Shown in pieces: positions 11,092-21,310 of a stretch of 64,000 nucleotides of DNA. Source of the DNA: Silene latifolia. Lineage: Eukaryota; Streptophyta; Magnoliopsida; Caryophyllales; Caryophyllaceae. The notes under the pieces were generated by a model. It saw only the letters and a program-made list of their open reading frames with translations. It did no database searches and had not been told where the DNA came from. A program made the translations under genes and the position numbers. The DNA is taken from the NCBI RefSeq assembly GCF_048544455.1, contig NC_133536.1:199333325-199397324 (forward strand). The letters are read 5' to 3'. Each line of letters starts with the position of its first letter. Positions within the stretch are counted from its first letter, which is position 1.

Positions 11092-11250
11092 CAACAACAA
11101 CAACAATAATACGATATTATCCTAATGCCTCAAGAACTCCTGCAAATTGCGGGGCAAGGGAGGGTCGGATGTACGCAATCGAATCCTTATGCAAGCAACA
11201 CAAAAAAAGGTTATTTTCGAATGACCCATGATCATAAAAGGTACCAAAAA
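11092..11250 (-). mobile_element. SINE with TTG tail
   Basis: Read on the minus strand, the 3' half contains GCGTACATCCGACCCTCCCT, CCCCGCAATTTGCAGGAG and TTGAGGCATTAGGATAAT, and ends in a (TTG)n tail (plus-strand CAACAACAACAACAA at 11092-11108). That order is familiar from plant tRNA-derived SINEs. The Pol III A and B boxes at the head are weak and no target duplication was identified, so the 5' limit near 11250 is approximate. Confidence 0.55.
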
Positions 11251-11758
11251 AGGGGGGAAAGTACAGGAAATATGAATTGGGAATTACCTAGATACATTCA
11301 AATTTCGCAAACGTAGAGGGATCGTATGATGTACTAAACTGAAGATAACTTAATCTAGAAAATTAGGGTTTGTTAAGATGTTAATATTTGGGTTTTTTTT
11401 TTCTTCTCGTGAACATGGTCTTTAATTTTCATGTTAACGATGTTGTTACTGTTGGCGGTATCTTGAGAAAATAATGAACGGAAAAATTTACAGAATCAGC
11501 AAAGATAGAAGTCGTGGCGTGATAAGAATCACTGTCTAAAGTTGAATTTGTCCCGCTCGATATACACAGCCTTTTGGCAACCAACCCCCAGGGTTACACG
11601 GCGTTCAAGCCCCAGGGTTACACGACGTTCGAGTCTAAGGTGTACGACAAAGACTCAGATTGAGGAGTAGTAACAGAACGTTGCCCAAAATCAGCTATGG
11701 AAATAGAGTGTAGAGAGACAGATAGAGAGAAGAGAGAATTGTTGCAATTAGTAGATTA
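11251..11758. other. Intergenic, short tandem repeat
   Basis: No gene is seen. CCCAGGGTTACACGGCGTTC and CCCAGGGTTACACGACGTTC follow one another at about 11588-11633 as a short tandem duplication. Confidence 0.4.
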
Positions 11759-12005
11759 TACAACTGGTTGTATGTAGTTTATGTACAACCTTTTCAATGT
11801 TGTCGAGTTTTGTTATAAAGTTGTCGAGCTTTACTAACAAAATTGTCGAGTTACAATACAAAGTTATTGAGCTTAAGAGGAATAATTATTAAACTCAATA
11901 ACTTTTTAAATTAGCTCAATAACTTATAAAATAGCTCGACAACTTTGTGTAAAGAACTCAACAACTTTGAGGCGGTTGTACAATGCTAATATACAACTGG
12001 TTGTA
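11759..12005. mobile_element. Foldback MITE-like element
   Basis: Both ends are the palindrome TACAACTGGTTGTA (11759-11772 and 11992-12005). The inner sequence repeats GTTGTCGAG(T/C)T in the left half and CTCGACAACTT in the right half, so the 247-bp segment folds back on itself. There is no coding capacity. Target duplication and superfamily were not determined. Confidence 0.55.
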
Positions 12006-14515
12006 AGATAGTATTTGTGGAATTGTTGTGATGTGTGTTCTGAAATGGTAAAAAATGGGAGTATATATAGGAGATGCAGGAAGGATCCAGAAACCATAAT
12101 AAATTGTCTCGTAAATAGCAAGTCAGTACAGAAGACCGCACTTTCAGTTTAGGAACAATCATTTTCGGAAATTTTGCAAAAACAATATAGAGAATAAGTG
12201 ATCGGACTTCCAAAAACGGCCTACGGCACGCACCGCAGGTGCTCTACCAGAGCCCAAAGCCCGAGCCCGGCCTGGCCCGGCGTGGCGTGCGCGCGTGTGT
12301 GGTGGTATGGTCCATTTACCACTACATATCTAGTAGTCCAATACAAATGATCACTTATAAATAACTACAATACTCCAACATATTTTATCAATGTGGGATT
12401 CTTTTAAAGCAAAACTAAGCAATACTTCCAACAATTCCTTCTAGTTCGTTAACGAGTCTCGGTATAATCTTTTCATGCGTATTTCAAATTCTTTTTGTTG
12501 TTCATAGAGTAATTAAAGTATATACTCCATATAATTGGTTACAACGTGTTATCGAAACTCAGTATCACTCGACATAGTCTTGTTTTTTTGTCTTTGATTT
12601 TATTTGTTCAAATTCCATTTGATCAATAACTGGTTTGTGGACATAAATTCCATTTGATCAAAATAAGATTGGTTGAATGATTGGTGATGCTTAAATAGTC
12701 CATGGCCGGTAAAAGTCATTGACCCGGCAATGCCCCTTGTATAGGCACGACTCTTCTAATCATTTCGCTTGGGAAAGGGTCTTAGAAGAGCCAAGAGCGT
12801 TGACCGTTTAATTAATGAGTCTTAGCTTTGATCATTGGATACCATGCTCTATCAAAAACTCATATACACTCAGATCAACTTAGGTGCAGTTATTAATTTA
12901 ATAAGTACAAGACGTTTTAAATTTTAATTATTCTGAACCGTAAATACAACGGTGTTAAAACTTTTGTGGAAAGGACAAACTAAAATTTGCAAGGTCCAGC
13001 TCGATCTGAACTTGTTAAGGCATATCCTCGTGAGTTGATATACGTAATGTGTGTCATATTCATTAATTCAAACATAGGACTCATGCATGCAACTTGGTTA
13101 CTGAATTAATTGTCTAGTTTTCTGGAAATACAATGCACCTAGGCTAAGTTGATCAAGAAGCAACAGAAAAGCCTATAAACAGTACAAATAAAGGAAACGT
13201 TGTTGTTTGGTGTTCATTTTATAGAATGATAGACACGTGCTCTGTGATGTGTCTTTCATTTTCAACAGAGCCAATATTATTGGAATATATCTATCCTACT
13301 TTACTACTCTGTTTTTGTGTCACCAAGTACATTACCGCATCTCTGCTTGTTTTGCTCATCTCTCCATGCATGACGAGTTGACGACCTGTCAAAAGCTTAC
13401 CGATACCATGAATCCGGTCCAAGTCGGAAATCCAACTCCTTAGAATCAAAAATTTAGATGAACCGAAGCAAACTCGACCCCACCTTTAAGTCCGGAATTT
13501 AGGTGAACTAAACCAGCTTTGATTGTTCCAACTCGCACCTGACCTAACACGACCCCTGACTTGATATTGTTGACTCAATTCACTCGATGACTGATAACCA
13601 AAATTAGCTTACAACTTATAAGACCAAATTACCCTTATCTTAGTTGTTTTCACTTTAAAAGTAAAATAAATACATTTACGACAGCCTGGTTCGATATAAC
13701 CAATAATTAGCTTATAAGGCCAAATTACCCTAACTTCAGGTAAATTGTAATGACTTATTACTTCCAAGGTAAATTATACCCATAGTTACTTATATGTTCT
13801 TTCATATTTGACGGTTTTATATGCTTGTTGGCAAGGGGGGCTACAGAATAGTAAAGGCTGGTAACACTCCCAATCCAAATTCAAAAAAGTAATCAAAATT
13901 ATCGATTTCTGCTACCCGATTGATTATGAACTTGAGGCTAACAAAGGTATAATATTACGAGAAGAAAGTTTGTCACCCCAAATTTTCATTTATTTACCGC
14001 TCGCTCTCGATCTCTCTTGTTACAATTTTAGTAAGTGTATTATTCACGTTAGACGTGGGAGACCTAGAGTATTAGACTAGTAGACTATGTGAGTATGTGA
14101 CTATGTAGGTCCATGGAATTGTATTTGTTTGGTCTTATAAAGCGTAATAAAGTAAGTTTACATGCATGCATGGTATCAAAATTTGCCGTTATAAATGAAG
14201 AATTTTAACTGATTCACCTAACTACAGCTGGAACAGTAAAATTACGCAGCTTCATTTGCTTGTCCAGTGTATGTAATTAAGACTTATTAAGAACTATATT
14301 TGGTTTCATTGTCTTGGACATAGCACCCACATATGTGGTGTTGGATAGCAATAGCTTCATTTAATGTACTCCATCTATTGCTCGAAATTGTAATCGTTAA
14401 ATCGTCTCAGGATATAATGTGATTCCGTAATTAGAAGAAAATATAAAAAAAATCTAAAGACGAGAAATGAAGATGATTTAAATTACGACAATAAAATATA
14501 TAGTGTTAAAATAAA
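12006..14515. other. Intergenic, possible solo-LTR debris
   Basis: No gene or RNA is recognised. A TATATATAGG motif at about 12062, a GC-rich patch at 12215-12300 and a segment ending CAATGTGGGATTC...AATACTTCCAACA (about 12390-12434) together look like the second half of an LTR, but no partner copy or flanking duplication was found. From 12440 to 14515 I see only AT-rich sequence and no conserved motif. Confidence 0.3.
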
Positions 14516-14700
14516 CTCCTTTGTCCCGGTCAATTGTTGTCCTTTGGTTTTGCCACAAAGATTAGGAAGAGGGTCAATTATCAGATGACAAGTGGACCAA
14601 TTTGAGTGTGAAGAATCAAATTGCTCTTCAAATGCATTTCTAAAATAGAAAGGACAACAATTAAAATAAAAAAGGACAACAAATGACCAGGACGGAGGCA
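14516..14700. mobile_element. Stowaway-like MITE
   Basis: The left end CTCCTTTGTCCCGGTCA..TTGTTGTCC and the right end GGACAACAAATGACCAGGAC, followed by GGAGGCA, are imperfect inverted repeats of the Stowaway type (consensus CTCCCTCCGT). TA lies directly after the right end (14701-14702); the left TA is displaced by two bases. Length is 185 bp and it is non-coding. Confidence 0.7.
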
Positions 14701-14751
14701 TATTGAATAATATTGAAGTTAATAAACCATGATAGATTGATAGCTAGGACC

Positions 14752-14919
14752 AGTAGTGGATTCAAAAAAAAAAATTCTATGAATTCCCTTGGAAAAAATA
14801 AAATTAAATGCCTAATTCTACTTGAAAATATAATTTTACTCTATTTTTACCTAAAAATTTCCGTTTGCGGTGTCCCGGGAGTCCAGGATCCCAGAATGAG
14901 GCCCCTGGCTCCGCCACTA
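14752..14919. mobile_element. Possible degenerate MITE
   Basis: The segment begins AGTAGTGGATTCA and ends TGGCTCCGCCACTA, which are loosely inverted. TAGTGGCGGAGCCAGG is a familiar end of short dispersed elements in many plants. No clear target duplication was seen, so this is tentative. Confidence 0.35.
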
Positions 14920-15172
14920 GATAGGATGTTGCCGATAGTAATGACAGTCTGGGCTCCTTATTGTTACCACCCTCTCAAATGCCCTTATTGTAGAATCCAT
15001 CATATTAAAGAACTATACACATTATACGTAAGAGGGTGATACAGTAGTAGAGTAGGTACGGAGATTTGATACTGTGACACTTTCTCATTTTCCAAAATAT
15101 AATTTGAGACAACAATTCTAACGTACACCATTTTTGTACAACACAAATACACAATAATGTTGCACTAATTAA

Positions 15173-15502
15173 TTAAGTATTTAGAAAAAAAGATGGATCA
15201 TGTGGAAATTTATTGTAAGAGGGATCACATGCAAAAGAGAAAAGAAGAGCGAAAAGAAGCACCGGAAGAAAGAGGAAAGGCAACGGTGGCGGAGGAAGCG
15301 GTGGCAGAAACAACGGAAGCATCGTCAACGACGCCGTGACAAACACCATAACTATCACCATTAGTGCACTTGTCTTGCTAATTCTCCTACAAATATACAT
15401 TTGCCAATAACTATGTGTTATTCTTCGACGAGATTGTCGTTCGACGTAGTTTTGTGTCGTCTTTACGGTTTCCTTCATTTGTCTTAGATTATTCTTTTGC
15501 AT
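15173..15502 (-). CDS. ARGOS/OSR1-like organ-size protein, 109 aa
   Basis: This is a small intact gene on the minus strand. The N-terminal half is basic and variable (SRRRITHSYWQMYICRR). The C-terminal half carries the OSR domain: a hydrophobic segment (about residues 47-65), the signature LPPLPPPPLP (about 67-76), and a second hydrophobic segment rich in Leu/Phe/Val (about 77-91). That TM - proline turn - TM pattern is diagnostic of ARGOS, ARGOS-LIKE and OSR1. Known members sit in endomembranes, promote organ growth and dampen ethylene response. The start at 15502 gives a family-typical length (about 100-135 aa). A TATA-like sequence lies about 60 bp upstream. A second, broken member lies 0.4 kb upstream on the same strand. 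The C-terminal tail after the domain is unusual and ends SFFLNT. Function is inferred from the family. Confidence 0.8.
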   Translation of the reverse strand: MQKNNLRQMKETVKTTQNYVERQSRRRITHSYWQMYICRRISKTSALMVIVMVFVTASLTMLPLFLPPLPPPPLPFLFLPVLLFALLFSFACDPSYNKFPHDPSFFLNT

Positions 15503-15562
15503 CTTCTTTGTATTTATTGTATTTATGGTGATTTTTTAAGTGAGAGAATAGGGATGATGGAC

Positions 15563-15572
15563 TTATATATAC
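15563..15572 (-). promoter_or_regulatory. TATA box of the ARGOS-like gene
   Basis: On the minus strand TATATATAAG lies about 61 bp before the ATG at 15502, followed by a pyrimidine-rich leader (CCATCATCCCTATTCTCTC). The spacing suits a plant TATA box with a short 5' UTR. Confidence 0.55.
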
Positions 15573-15920
15573 TTATACAAACTTTGGAAAATACGTGTAT
15601 ATTATATTGCTAGTAGTAAAATACTCCGTACCTTGTAATAATAAGTATAGGTGCATTTGTGCACATAATAATGCTCACGTTCAAACACATTTAATAACGG
15701 CGCGATGTATTTGTGCATATACGGAGTAGTTAATTGTATACGTGAATTAAAATGAGATGACGCTGTCAGGTGCTACCAAGTCACAATAACACAATCTCGT
15801 TTAATTGTGTGATTAAGACAAATAAATGTACTTGGAATATTAGGTCGTAGGTATAATATTCGATTGGTCTTCTTTTATATTATACTGCTATTGCGACTCA
15901 TTTGAGCCAAAAATCAAATA

Positions 15921-16173
15921 TTAATCAGAAAATACAGCATTATTATTAGATTGATCAGGGAGTTTGTTAGGCATGCAAGCAAGTATTGCTAGAAGCACAA
16001 GAAGTATGAGAGGAACAAAAAGGACGTAAGACGGTGGCGGTGGTGAAACGGTCGGAAAAATGAGCGGTACACCTAATATAAAGGCAGCCACAGCCACCAA
16101 AAAACATGGTTGAACTCCAACCCAAGTGTAGATTATTAATACTCTTATTGTTGTTTTCGTTTTTTACCGTCAT
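15921..16173 (-). pseudogene. Second ARGOS/OSR1-like gene, frameshifted
   Basis: An ATG at 16173 opens a frame starting MTVKNENNNKSINN. The OSR domain lies in the next frame of the same strand: a hydrophobic run (VAVAAFILGVPLIF), the proline turn TVSPPPPSYV, a second hydrophobic run (LFVPLILLVLLAILAC), then MPN and a short tail ending at 15921. The two frames meet at a six-base homopolymer (plus-strand A6, 16099-16104), where a one-base difference would join them. This is either a recent disabling indel or a sequencing error. A Copia element is inserted 108 bp upstream of the ATG, so expression is probably altered even if the frame is intact. It is a same-strand paralogue of the gene at 15173-15502. 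Confidence 0.65.
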
Positions 16174-16281
16174 TTGATCAAAAAAAAAAAAAATACCAAA
16201 TACAAGTATTATATTGTAAATTTTTCAATAACTCTTTTTTTTGTCATAGGCAATTGATAGTAAAATAACTTTAAACCAAAC

Positions 16282-16440
16282 TATTAGTAAATATTGTTAT
16301 ATATTTGTATATATCCTTTAGATATATTGTTTCCTTAGTTGAGTTATTCACTCCTTGTAATTAGGCAATAGGTTAGCTCTTTGTAACTATATATATTGCA
16401 TAATGAAATCATACCCATTCAGGGATTTATATTATTTACA
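16282..16440 (+). repeat. 5' LTR, Copia TA...CA element
   Basis: 159 bp, starting TATTAGTAAATATTG and ending ATTATTTACA, apparently identical to 20846-21004. The primer binding site follows at once. Confidence 0.92.
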
Positions 16441-16452
16441 TGGTATCAGTGA
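16441..16452 (+). other. Primer binding site
   Basis: TGGTATCAGTGA begins directly after the 5' LTR. The first nine bases match the initiator tRNA-Met type; later bases diverge, so the complementarity is short. Confidence 0.7.
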
Positions 16453-16533
16453 TTTGGTAACCTACTGCGTCTCTTGCTCACGGCATCGTCGCAGTCCCTG
16501 GTATCCTCGTCCAAAGCCTAGCCTCACGCTACA

Positions 16534-18201
16534 ATGGCCCCGGACCCCAAAACTGACAATCCTAAATCGTCCCTTCATCCTGTGTACACGGTAACCAACA
16601 TACAAAATAAGGTTCGTGTCCTCGATGGTCTTAAGGTCTCCTACTCCTTGTGGGTCGATCTATTTACGCTACATGCTCGCGGATATAAGGTTCTGCATCA
16701 CATCGACGGCACCGCTGCTCCGCACTCGTCGGATCCGCTGTATGAGACGTGGTCCGAGGTTGATGCCATTGTTTTACAATGGATTTATGGCACCATGTCA
16801 GACGACCTCCTTCCCCGTGTTCTTGACCGAAACTCCACTGCTCGTCAAGCCTGGATTAGGGTCGAGAATATCTTTCTCAACAACAAAGGCGCGCGTGCTG
16901 CAAGTCTCGAGCATGAGTTTATAAATCTCAAACTCGGTAAGTTTCCAAATTTTGATGCATATTGTCAAAGGCTAAAAGAATTGTCAATTGCACTTTCGGA
17001 TGTCGACGCCGCTGTTTCTGATAAGCGTCTGGTATTACAATTGGTCCGTGGTTTACCCAAAGACTATGACACGGTTGCGGCCTATATAAACCAAACCCTT
17101 CCAAACTTCGAAACAGCCCGTAGCATGATCGAGCTTGAGAACCACCGCCAAGATAGCCGTGAGGAACCCACGGCCTTGGTGGCTCCCACTACCCCCCCTG
17201 ACAATCGGACATGGGATGATGCACCCAAGTCCAACCAGCCTCGTAGCAACCGTCCTCACGGAAATAAACGCGGGCATAAGGGAGGGGGAAATAAGCAACA
17301 AAAACAGCAGCAGTCCACGCAGTCCGCACAACCAGCTGCGTGGGGACCCATGCCCGGGTGGCCTCAGTGGACACCCCCACCTTGCCCGTACCCAACTTAC
17401 CCAGGGTGGACCCCCCAATGGCCACCGTGGCCTGCTCAGCAGGCGCCTAGTTCTCGGTCTTTCTCTCGGAACACGAACAGCGGTAGTCGAGCTTCGCAAT
17501 CTGGTTATGGACAAGCTCATGTCGCTGCAAATGAAGATGCTCAAATGACTGATCTCGGGCAGGCTTTTAATGCATTCAATCTCCAGCCCTATGGTCACGG
17601 TCCCTTCTACATGGATACAGGAGCATCGTCTCATCTGAGTGCGGACGCAGGTATGTTCCATTCTCCTCTCAATTCTAGTGCGATTCGTTCTATTTATGTC
17701 GGGAATGGTGCTAGTATTCCAGTACACGGTTCTGGTCACACAAACCTTGCCACACCCAATCGAACCCTTCACCTTCATAATGTCTTATATACCCCGAAAA
17801 TTATTAAAAATCTCATATCCGTAAGACAATTCACCAAAGATAATCATGTTTCAGTTGAATTTGACCCACGTGGTTTTTCTGTGAAGGATTTAGCGAATGG
17901 GAATCTGATTCTGAGGAGCAACAGTGATGGCGACCTCTATCCCGTGTCAGCCGTGTCAGCCGCGTCAAAATCCACCGAGTCAAGCCCCACCTTACTTGCG
18001 TTTTCATCTGATGTTTGGCATTCCCGTTTAGGTCATCCGGGTGCCTCTGTTTTCAATTTATTAAAGTCCAATTCTCGTATTGATTGTAATAGCAAATCGA
18101 ATTCTACTTTATGTCATTCCTGTCAGATAAGTAAGCATAAAAGATTGCCTTTTTTCCGATTCTTTATCATCTACTCTTGCCCCATTCGATATAATCCATA
18201 G
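16534..18201 (+). pseudogene. Copia gag-protease and start of integrase (broken)
   Basis: Encodes the first 555 residues of the polyprotein. Residues about 1-220 are a UBN2/Copia-type Gag (conserved LWVDLFTLHARGYKVLHHI and KLGKFPNFDAYCQRLKELS). About 230-320 is a Gln/Pro/Trp-rich linker with repeated PGW and PPW steps and no CCHC zinc knuckle. Protease has DTGASSHL at about 360. The GAG-pre-integrase segment has VWHSRLGHPG at about 494, and the HHCC zinc finger ends CHSCQISKHK at about 527. The frame is lost directly after, at a T6 run (18150-18155), and the integrase core continues in another frame at 18206. The start at 16534 is chosen because it gives the canonical Gag N-terminus 93 bp after the LTR. 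Confidence 0.85.
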
Positions 18202-18205
18202 TGAC

Positions 18206-20833
18206 TTGTGGACATCTCCGGTTAAAAGTAAGGCAGGCTACAAATATTACCTCATTTTAATTGATAATTTTACACAATTTGTTTGGGTATATCCCCTTAA
18301 ATTTAAATCCGAAACCTTCTCCAAATTCATTAACTTCCAACGATATGTCACTACACAATTTAATCGTCCAATCAAGAGTTTCCAATGTGACTTAGGCCGT
18401 GAATTCGACAATAATGACTTCAAAAATTTTGCCGCCAACCATGGTCTTGTGTTTCGATTCTCGTGCCCTCAAACATCGTCCCAAAATGGTAAAGCTGAAC
18501 GCATGATCCGTCGCATAAATGAAATCGTGTTAGCTCTCCTACACCACGCGTCCGTGCCACTTGAATACTGGGTCGATGCTTTACACACAGCCGTTCATCT
18601 CCATAACATATTGCCCACCAAAATCCTCCACTTCCGCACACCCACTTCCGCTCTTTTTCACAAAAATCCCTCTTACTCACATCTTCGAGTCTTCGGTTGT
18701 GTCTGTTACCCCAACTTGTCCGCCAAAGTACCCCACAAGTTAGCCACTCGGTCTACTAAATGTGTCTTCCTAGGCTATCCCCAAGAATTTCGTGGTTACA
18801 AGTGTCTTGAGTTGTCCACTGGTAAACTTATAATCTCTCGTCATGTCACCTTCGATGAGTCCGTTCTCCCATTCGCTCAACCCTCCACTACACCAACCCG
18901 TGACCAGTCCACCTCCCAACTTAGCCCCACCCTCATCGACGCCTTCCTCAACACTCCTCATACCACCATCGATAACCCCACAACCCAACCCACATCACCC
19001 CGTACTCCATCCCCTACGACCAGCCAACCCAACTCACCCCATATTCCCCTGACCAACTCACCCCGAACCCCTGCCAACCCCCCTGTTTCGAATCCTACCA
19101 CCCCACCCACACCCGCCACAGACCTCACTAGCCAACCTCAACCCTCACAATCCCCACCACAGCCGAGCCCAAGCCCTCACCATCACTCCCCTGACCCGCC
19201 ACCATCATCCTTTCGGGATCACCGCATGACCACTCGAGCAATGAACGGGATATTTAAGCCTCGTGTCCTTGCCACTACCCATACCCCACCCATTTCCCCT
19301 CTTCCCAAAAACCCTCATGCCGCCCTACAGGACCGTCACTGGAATAGTGCCATGAACGACGAGTTTCGCGCTTTAATTGATAATAATACATGGGAACTTG
19401 TACCCCGTCCCGCTAGTGCTCCTGTTATTCGATGTATGTGGCTATATCGTCACAAATTTAAGTCCGACGGCACTCTTCAGCGATATAAGGCTCGCCTTGT
19501 GGTAAATGGCAAATGTCAGCAAGTCGGAATCGATTGCAATGAAACTTTCAGCCCGGTAGTAAAACCGACGACAATACGTACTGTTCTTAGCCTGGCTGTT
19601 TCTCGGTCTTGGCCTATTCATCAATTGGATGTGAAAAATGCTTTTTTACATGGGGACTTACTTGAAACAGTTTATATGCATCAACCCCCTGGTTTTGTCG
19701 ATCCCAAGTTGCCATCTCACGTTTGTCGACTCCGTAAATCACTCTATGGCCTAAAGCAAGCCCCACGGGCTTGGTATCAACGGTTCGCAAACTTCATTAT
19801 TTCCAAAGGTTTTTATAGCAGTGTTTCTGATCCGTCACTGTTCATTTATAAACATGGCACTGATATGGCATACATGCTCTTATACGTTGATGACATCGTC
19901 CTTACTGCCTCTAGCACTTCCTTGCTTCGTCGCATAATTGTTGATTTATCAAAGGAATTTGCAATGTCAGACCTTGGGAAATTACATCACTTTCTCGGGA
20001 TTCAGGTCACTCGGTCTCGTAATGGGTTGTTCTTATCTCAGACTCAATATGCCCGGGACATATTAAGCCGTGCCTCCATGTCCTCCTGTAACCCCGTCGC
20101 CACGCCTGTCGAAGCTGGGTCAAAACTGAGCTCCACCGCGGGTCCTCTGCTAGCTGACGCGGTACTGTACCGTAGCCTAGCCGGGGCTTTGCAATATCTT
20201 ACGATAACTCGACCCGACATCACATATGCAGTTCAACAGGTTTGTTTATTTATGCATGCCCCTCGTGAGCCTCATTTTCAATTTCTAAAGCGTATATTAC
20301 GCTATGTTAAAGGGACACTTGAATATGGTCTTACCCTCACTAAATCGGTCACCCATCAGCTCACGGCTTATTCTGACGCTGATTGGGGTGGGTGTCCCGA
20401 CTCACGACGATCCACTTCCGGCTATTGTGTTTTTCTTGGTGATAACTTGGTGTCTTGGTCCGCCAAACGTCAAGCCACTGTCTCTAAATCCAGCGCGGAA
20501 GCGGAATACCGGGGTGTTGCTAATGCAGTTGCCGAAACGAGTTGGCTACGGAATTTGCTGTTCGAGCTTCATGCCCCTATTTCCACCGCCAGCTTAATCT
20601 ATTGTGACAATGTATCTGCTGTCTACATGTCCGGCAATCCAGTTCAACATCAGCGAACCAAGCATATTGAGATTGACATTCATTTTGTTCGCGATCAGGT
20701 TCGCATTGGGAAAGTCCGTGTCCTTCATGTTCCGGCCGAATATCAATACGCCGACATTTTTACCAAAGGTCTTCCCAAACATCTTTTTACACGGTTTCGC
20801 TCTAGCCTCAGCGTCCGTGCTTCTCCCGCTTAG
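18206..20833 (+). pseudogene. Copia integrase core - RT - RNase H (second half of broken pol)
   Basis: 875 codons are open; the listed start is only the first Met in frame. Integrase: LILIDNFTQF near the start, QCDLGREF near residue 60, and NGKAERM near 96, supplying D, D and E. A Pro/Ser/Thr-rich linker runs from about 215 to 345. RT starts at WELVPRP (about 395), with motif A QLDVKNAFLHGD and the catalytic YVDD at about 558. RNase H has YSDADWGG at about 720 and SSAEAEYRG at about 762, and ends DIFTKGLP. All catalytic residues seen are intact, so apart from the single upstream break this copy looks recently functional. Stop at 20831-20833, 12 bp before the 3' LTR. Confidence 0.88.
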
Positions 20834-20845
20834 ACTATGGGGGAG
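20834..20845 (+). other. Polypurine tract, Copia TA...CA element
   Basis: ACTATGGGGGAG lies directly before the 3' LTR and right after the pol stop codon. Confidence 0.75.
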
Positions 20846-21004
20846 TATTAGTAAATATTGTTATATATTTGTATATATCCTTTAGATATATTGTTTCCTT
20901 AGTTGAGTTATTCACTCCTTGTAATTAGGCAATAGGTTAGCTCTTTGTAACTATATATATTGCATAATGAAATCATACCCATTCAGGGATTTATATTATT
21001 TACA
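20846..21004 (+). repeat. 3' LTR, Copia TA...CA element
   Basis: 159 bp, apparently identical to the 5' LTR, followed by the CAAAC target duplication at 21005-21009. Confidence 0.92.
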
Positions 21005-21059
21005 CAAACCTTGGTAAAAATAATAATGAGTTACTGTTTGTAAGAGAAGATGAAAGGGG

Positions 21060-21068
21060 TTTATATAT
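21060..21068 (-). promoter_or_regulatory. Probable TATA box of the second ARGOS-like gene, separated by the Copia insertion
   Basis: On the minus strand ATATATAAA is followed by CCCCTTTCATCTTCTCTTAC, closely resembling the TATA-plus-leader of the first ARGOS-like gene. Removing the Copia element and one target duplication would place this box about 160 bp from the ATG at 16173. Confidence 0.45.
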
Positions 21069-21282
21069 TGTAATTTTTTTCAATATTAATTGTTTTAAGC
21101 AAACCAACGTTCATCATAGACTATGCATGCATAGGTCGTAACCCATAGCCCAATTGAGCCATGCTCGGGCTTGATGGAAACCTACATATGATAGACAATT
21201 GTTACAGGTTTTAAATTCGGTTTTCTAAGAATGCAATCGTGTTAAAATTTAAGACGAAGAGCTTTATCATTTTATAGTCTAA

Positions 21283-21310
21283 CTAGTATAGATACCGTGC
21301 TAAAGCACGG
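21283..21310 (-). mobile_element. Helitron-like 3' terminus
   Basis: On the minus strand the hairpin CCGTGC-TTTA-GCACGG is followed by TATCTATA, then CTAG and T. Helitrons end in a short GC hairpin about 8-12 bp before CTRR and insert next to T. The element would extend right; its 5' TC end was not located. Confidence 0.45.

Larger units (their letters stand above)
16282..21004 (+). mobile_element. Young Copia element with TA...CA termini
   Basis: This is a complete 4,723-bp Copia retrotransposon. LTRs of 159 bp (16282-16440 and 20846-21004) appear identical base for base. The target duplication is CAAAC (16277-16281 and 21005-21009). The LTRs start TATTAG and end TTTACA, so the terminal dinucleotides are TA...CA in place of TG...CA. 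The domain order gag - protease - integrase - RT - RNase H (integrase before RT) defines Copia. Compact size and short LTRs fit the Ale/Retrofit group, which is tentative. The polyprotein has a single frame break, at 18150-18155. It lies in the probable 5' leader of the second ARGOS-like gene, in the opposite orientation. Confidence 0.92.

Noticed and set aside
13237-13443. 68-codon plus-strand frame
   Set aside because: No motif, no promoter and no support from codon pattern.
17053-17778. 241-codon minus-strand frame inside the Copia Gag
   Set aside because: It is antisense to a well supported Gag-protease frame, has no family motif, and follows from the C-rich codon use of this Gag.
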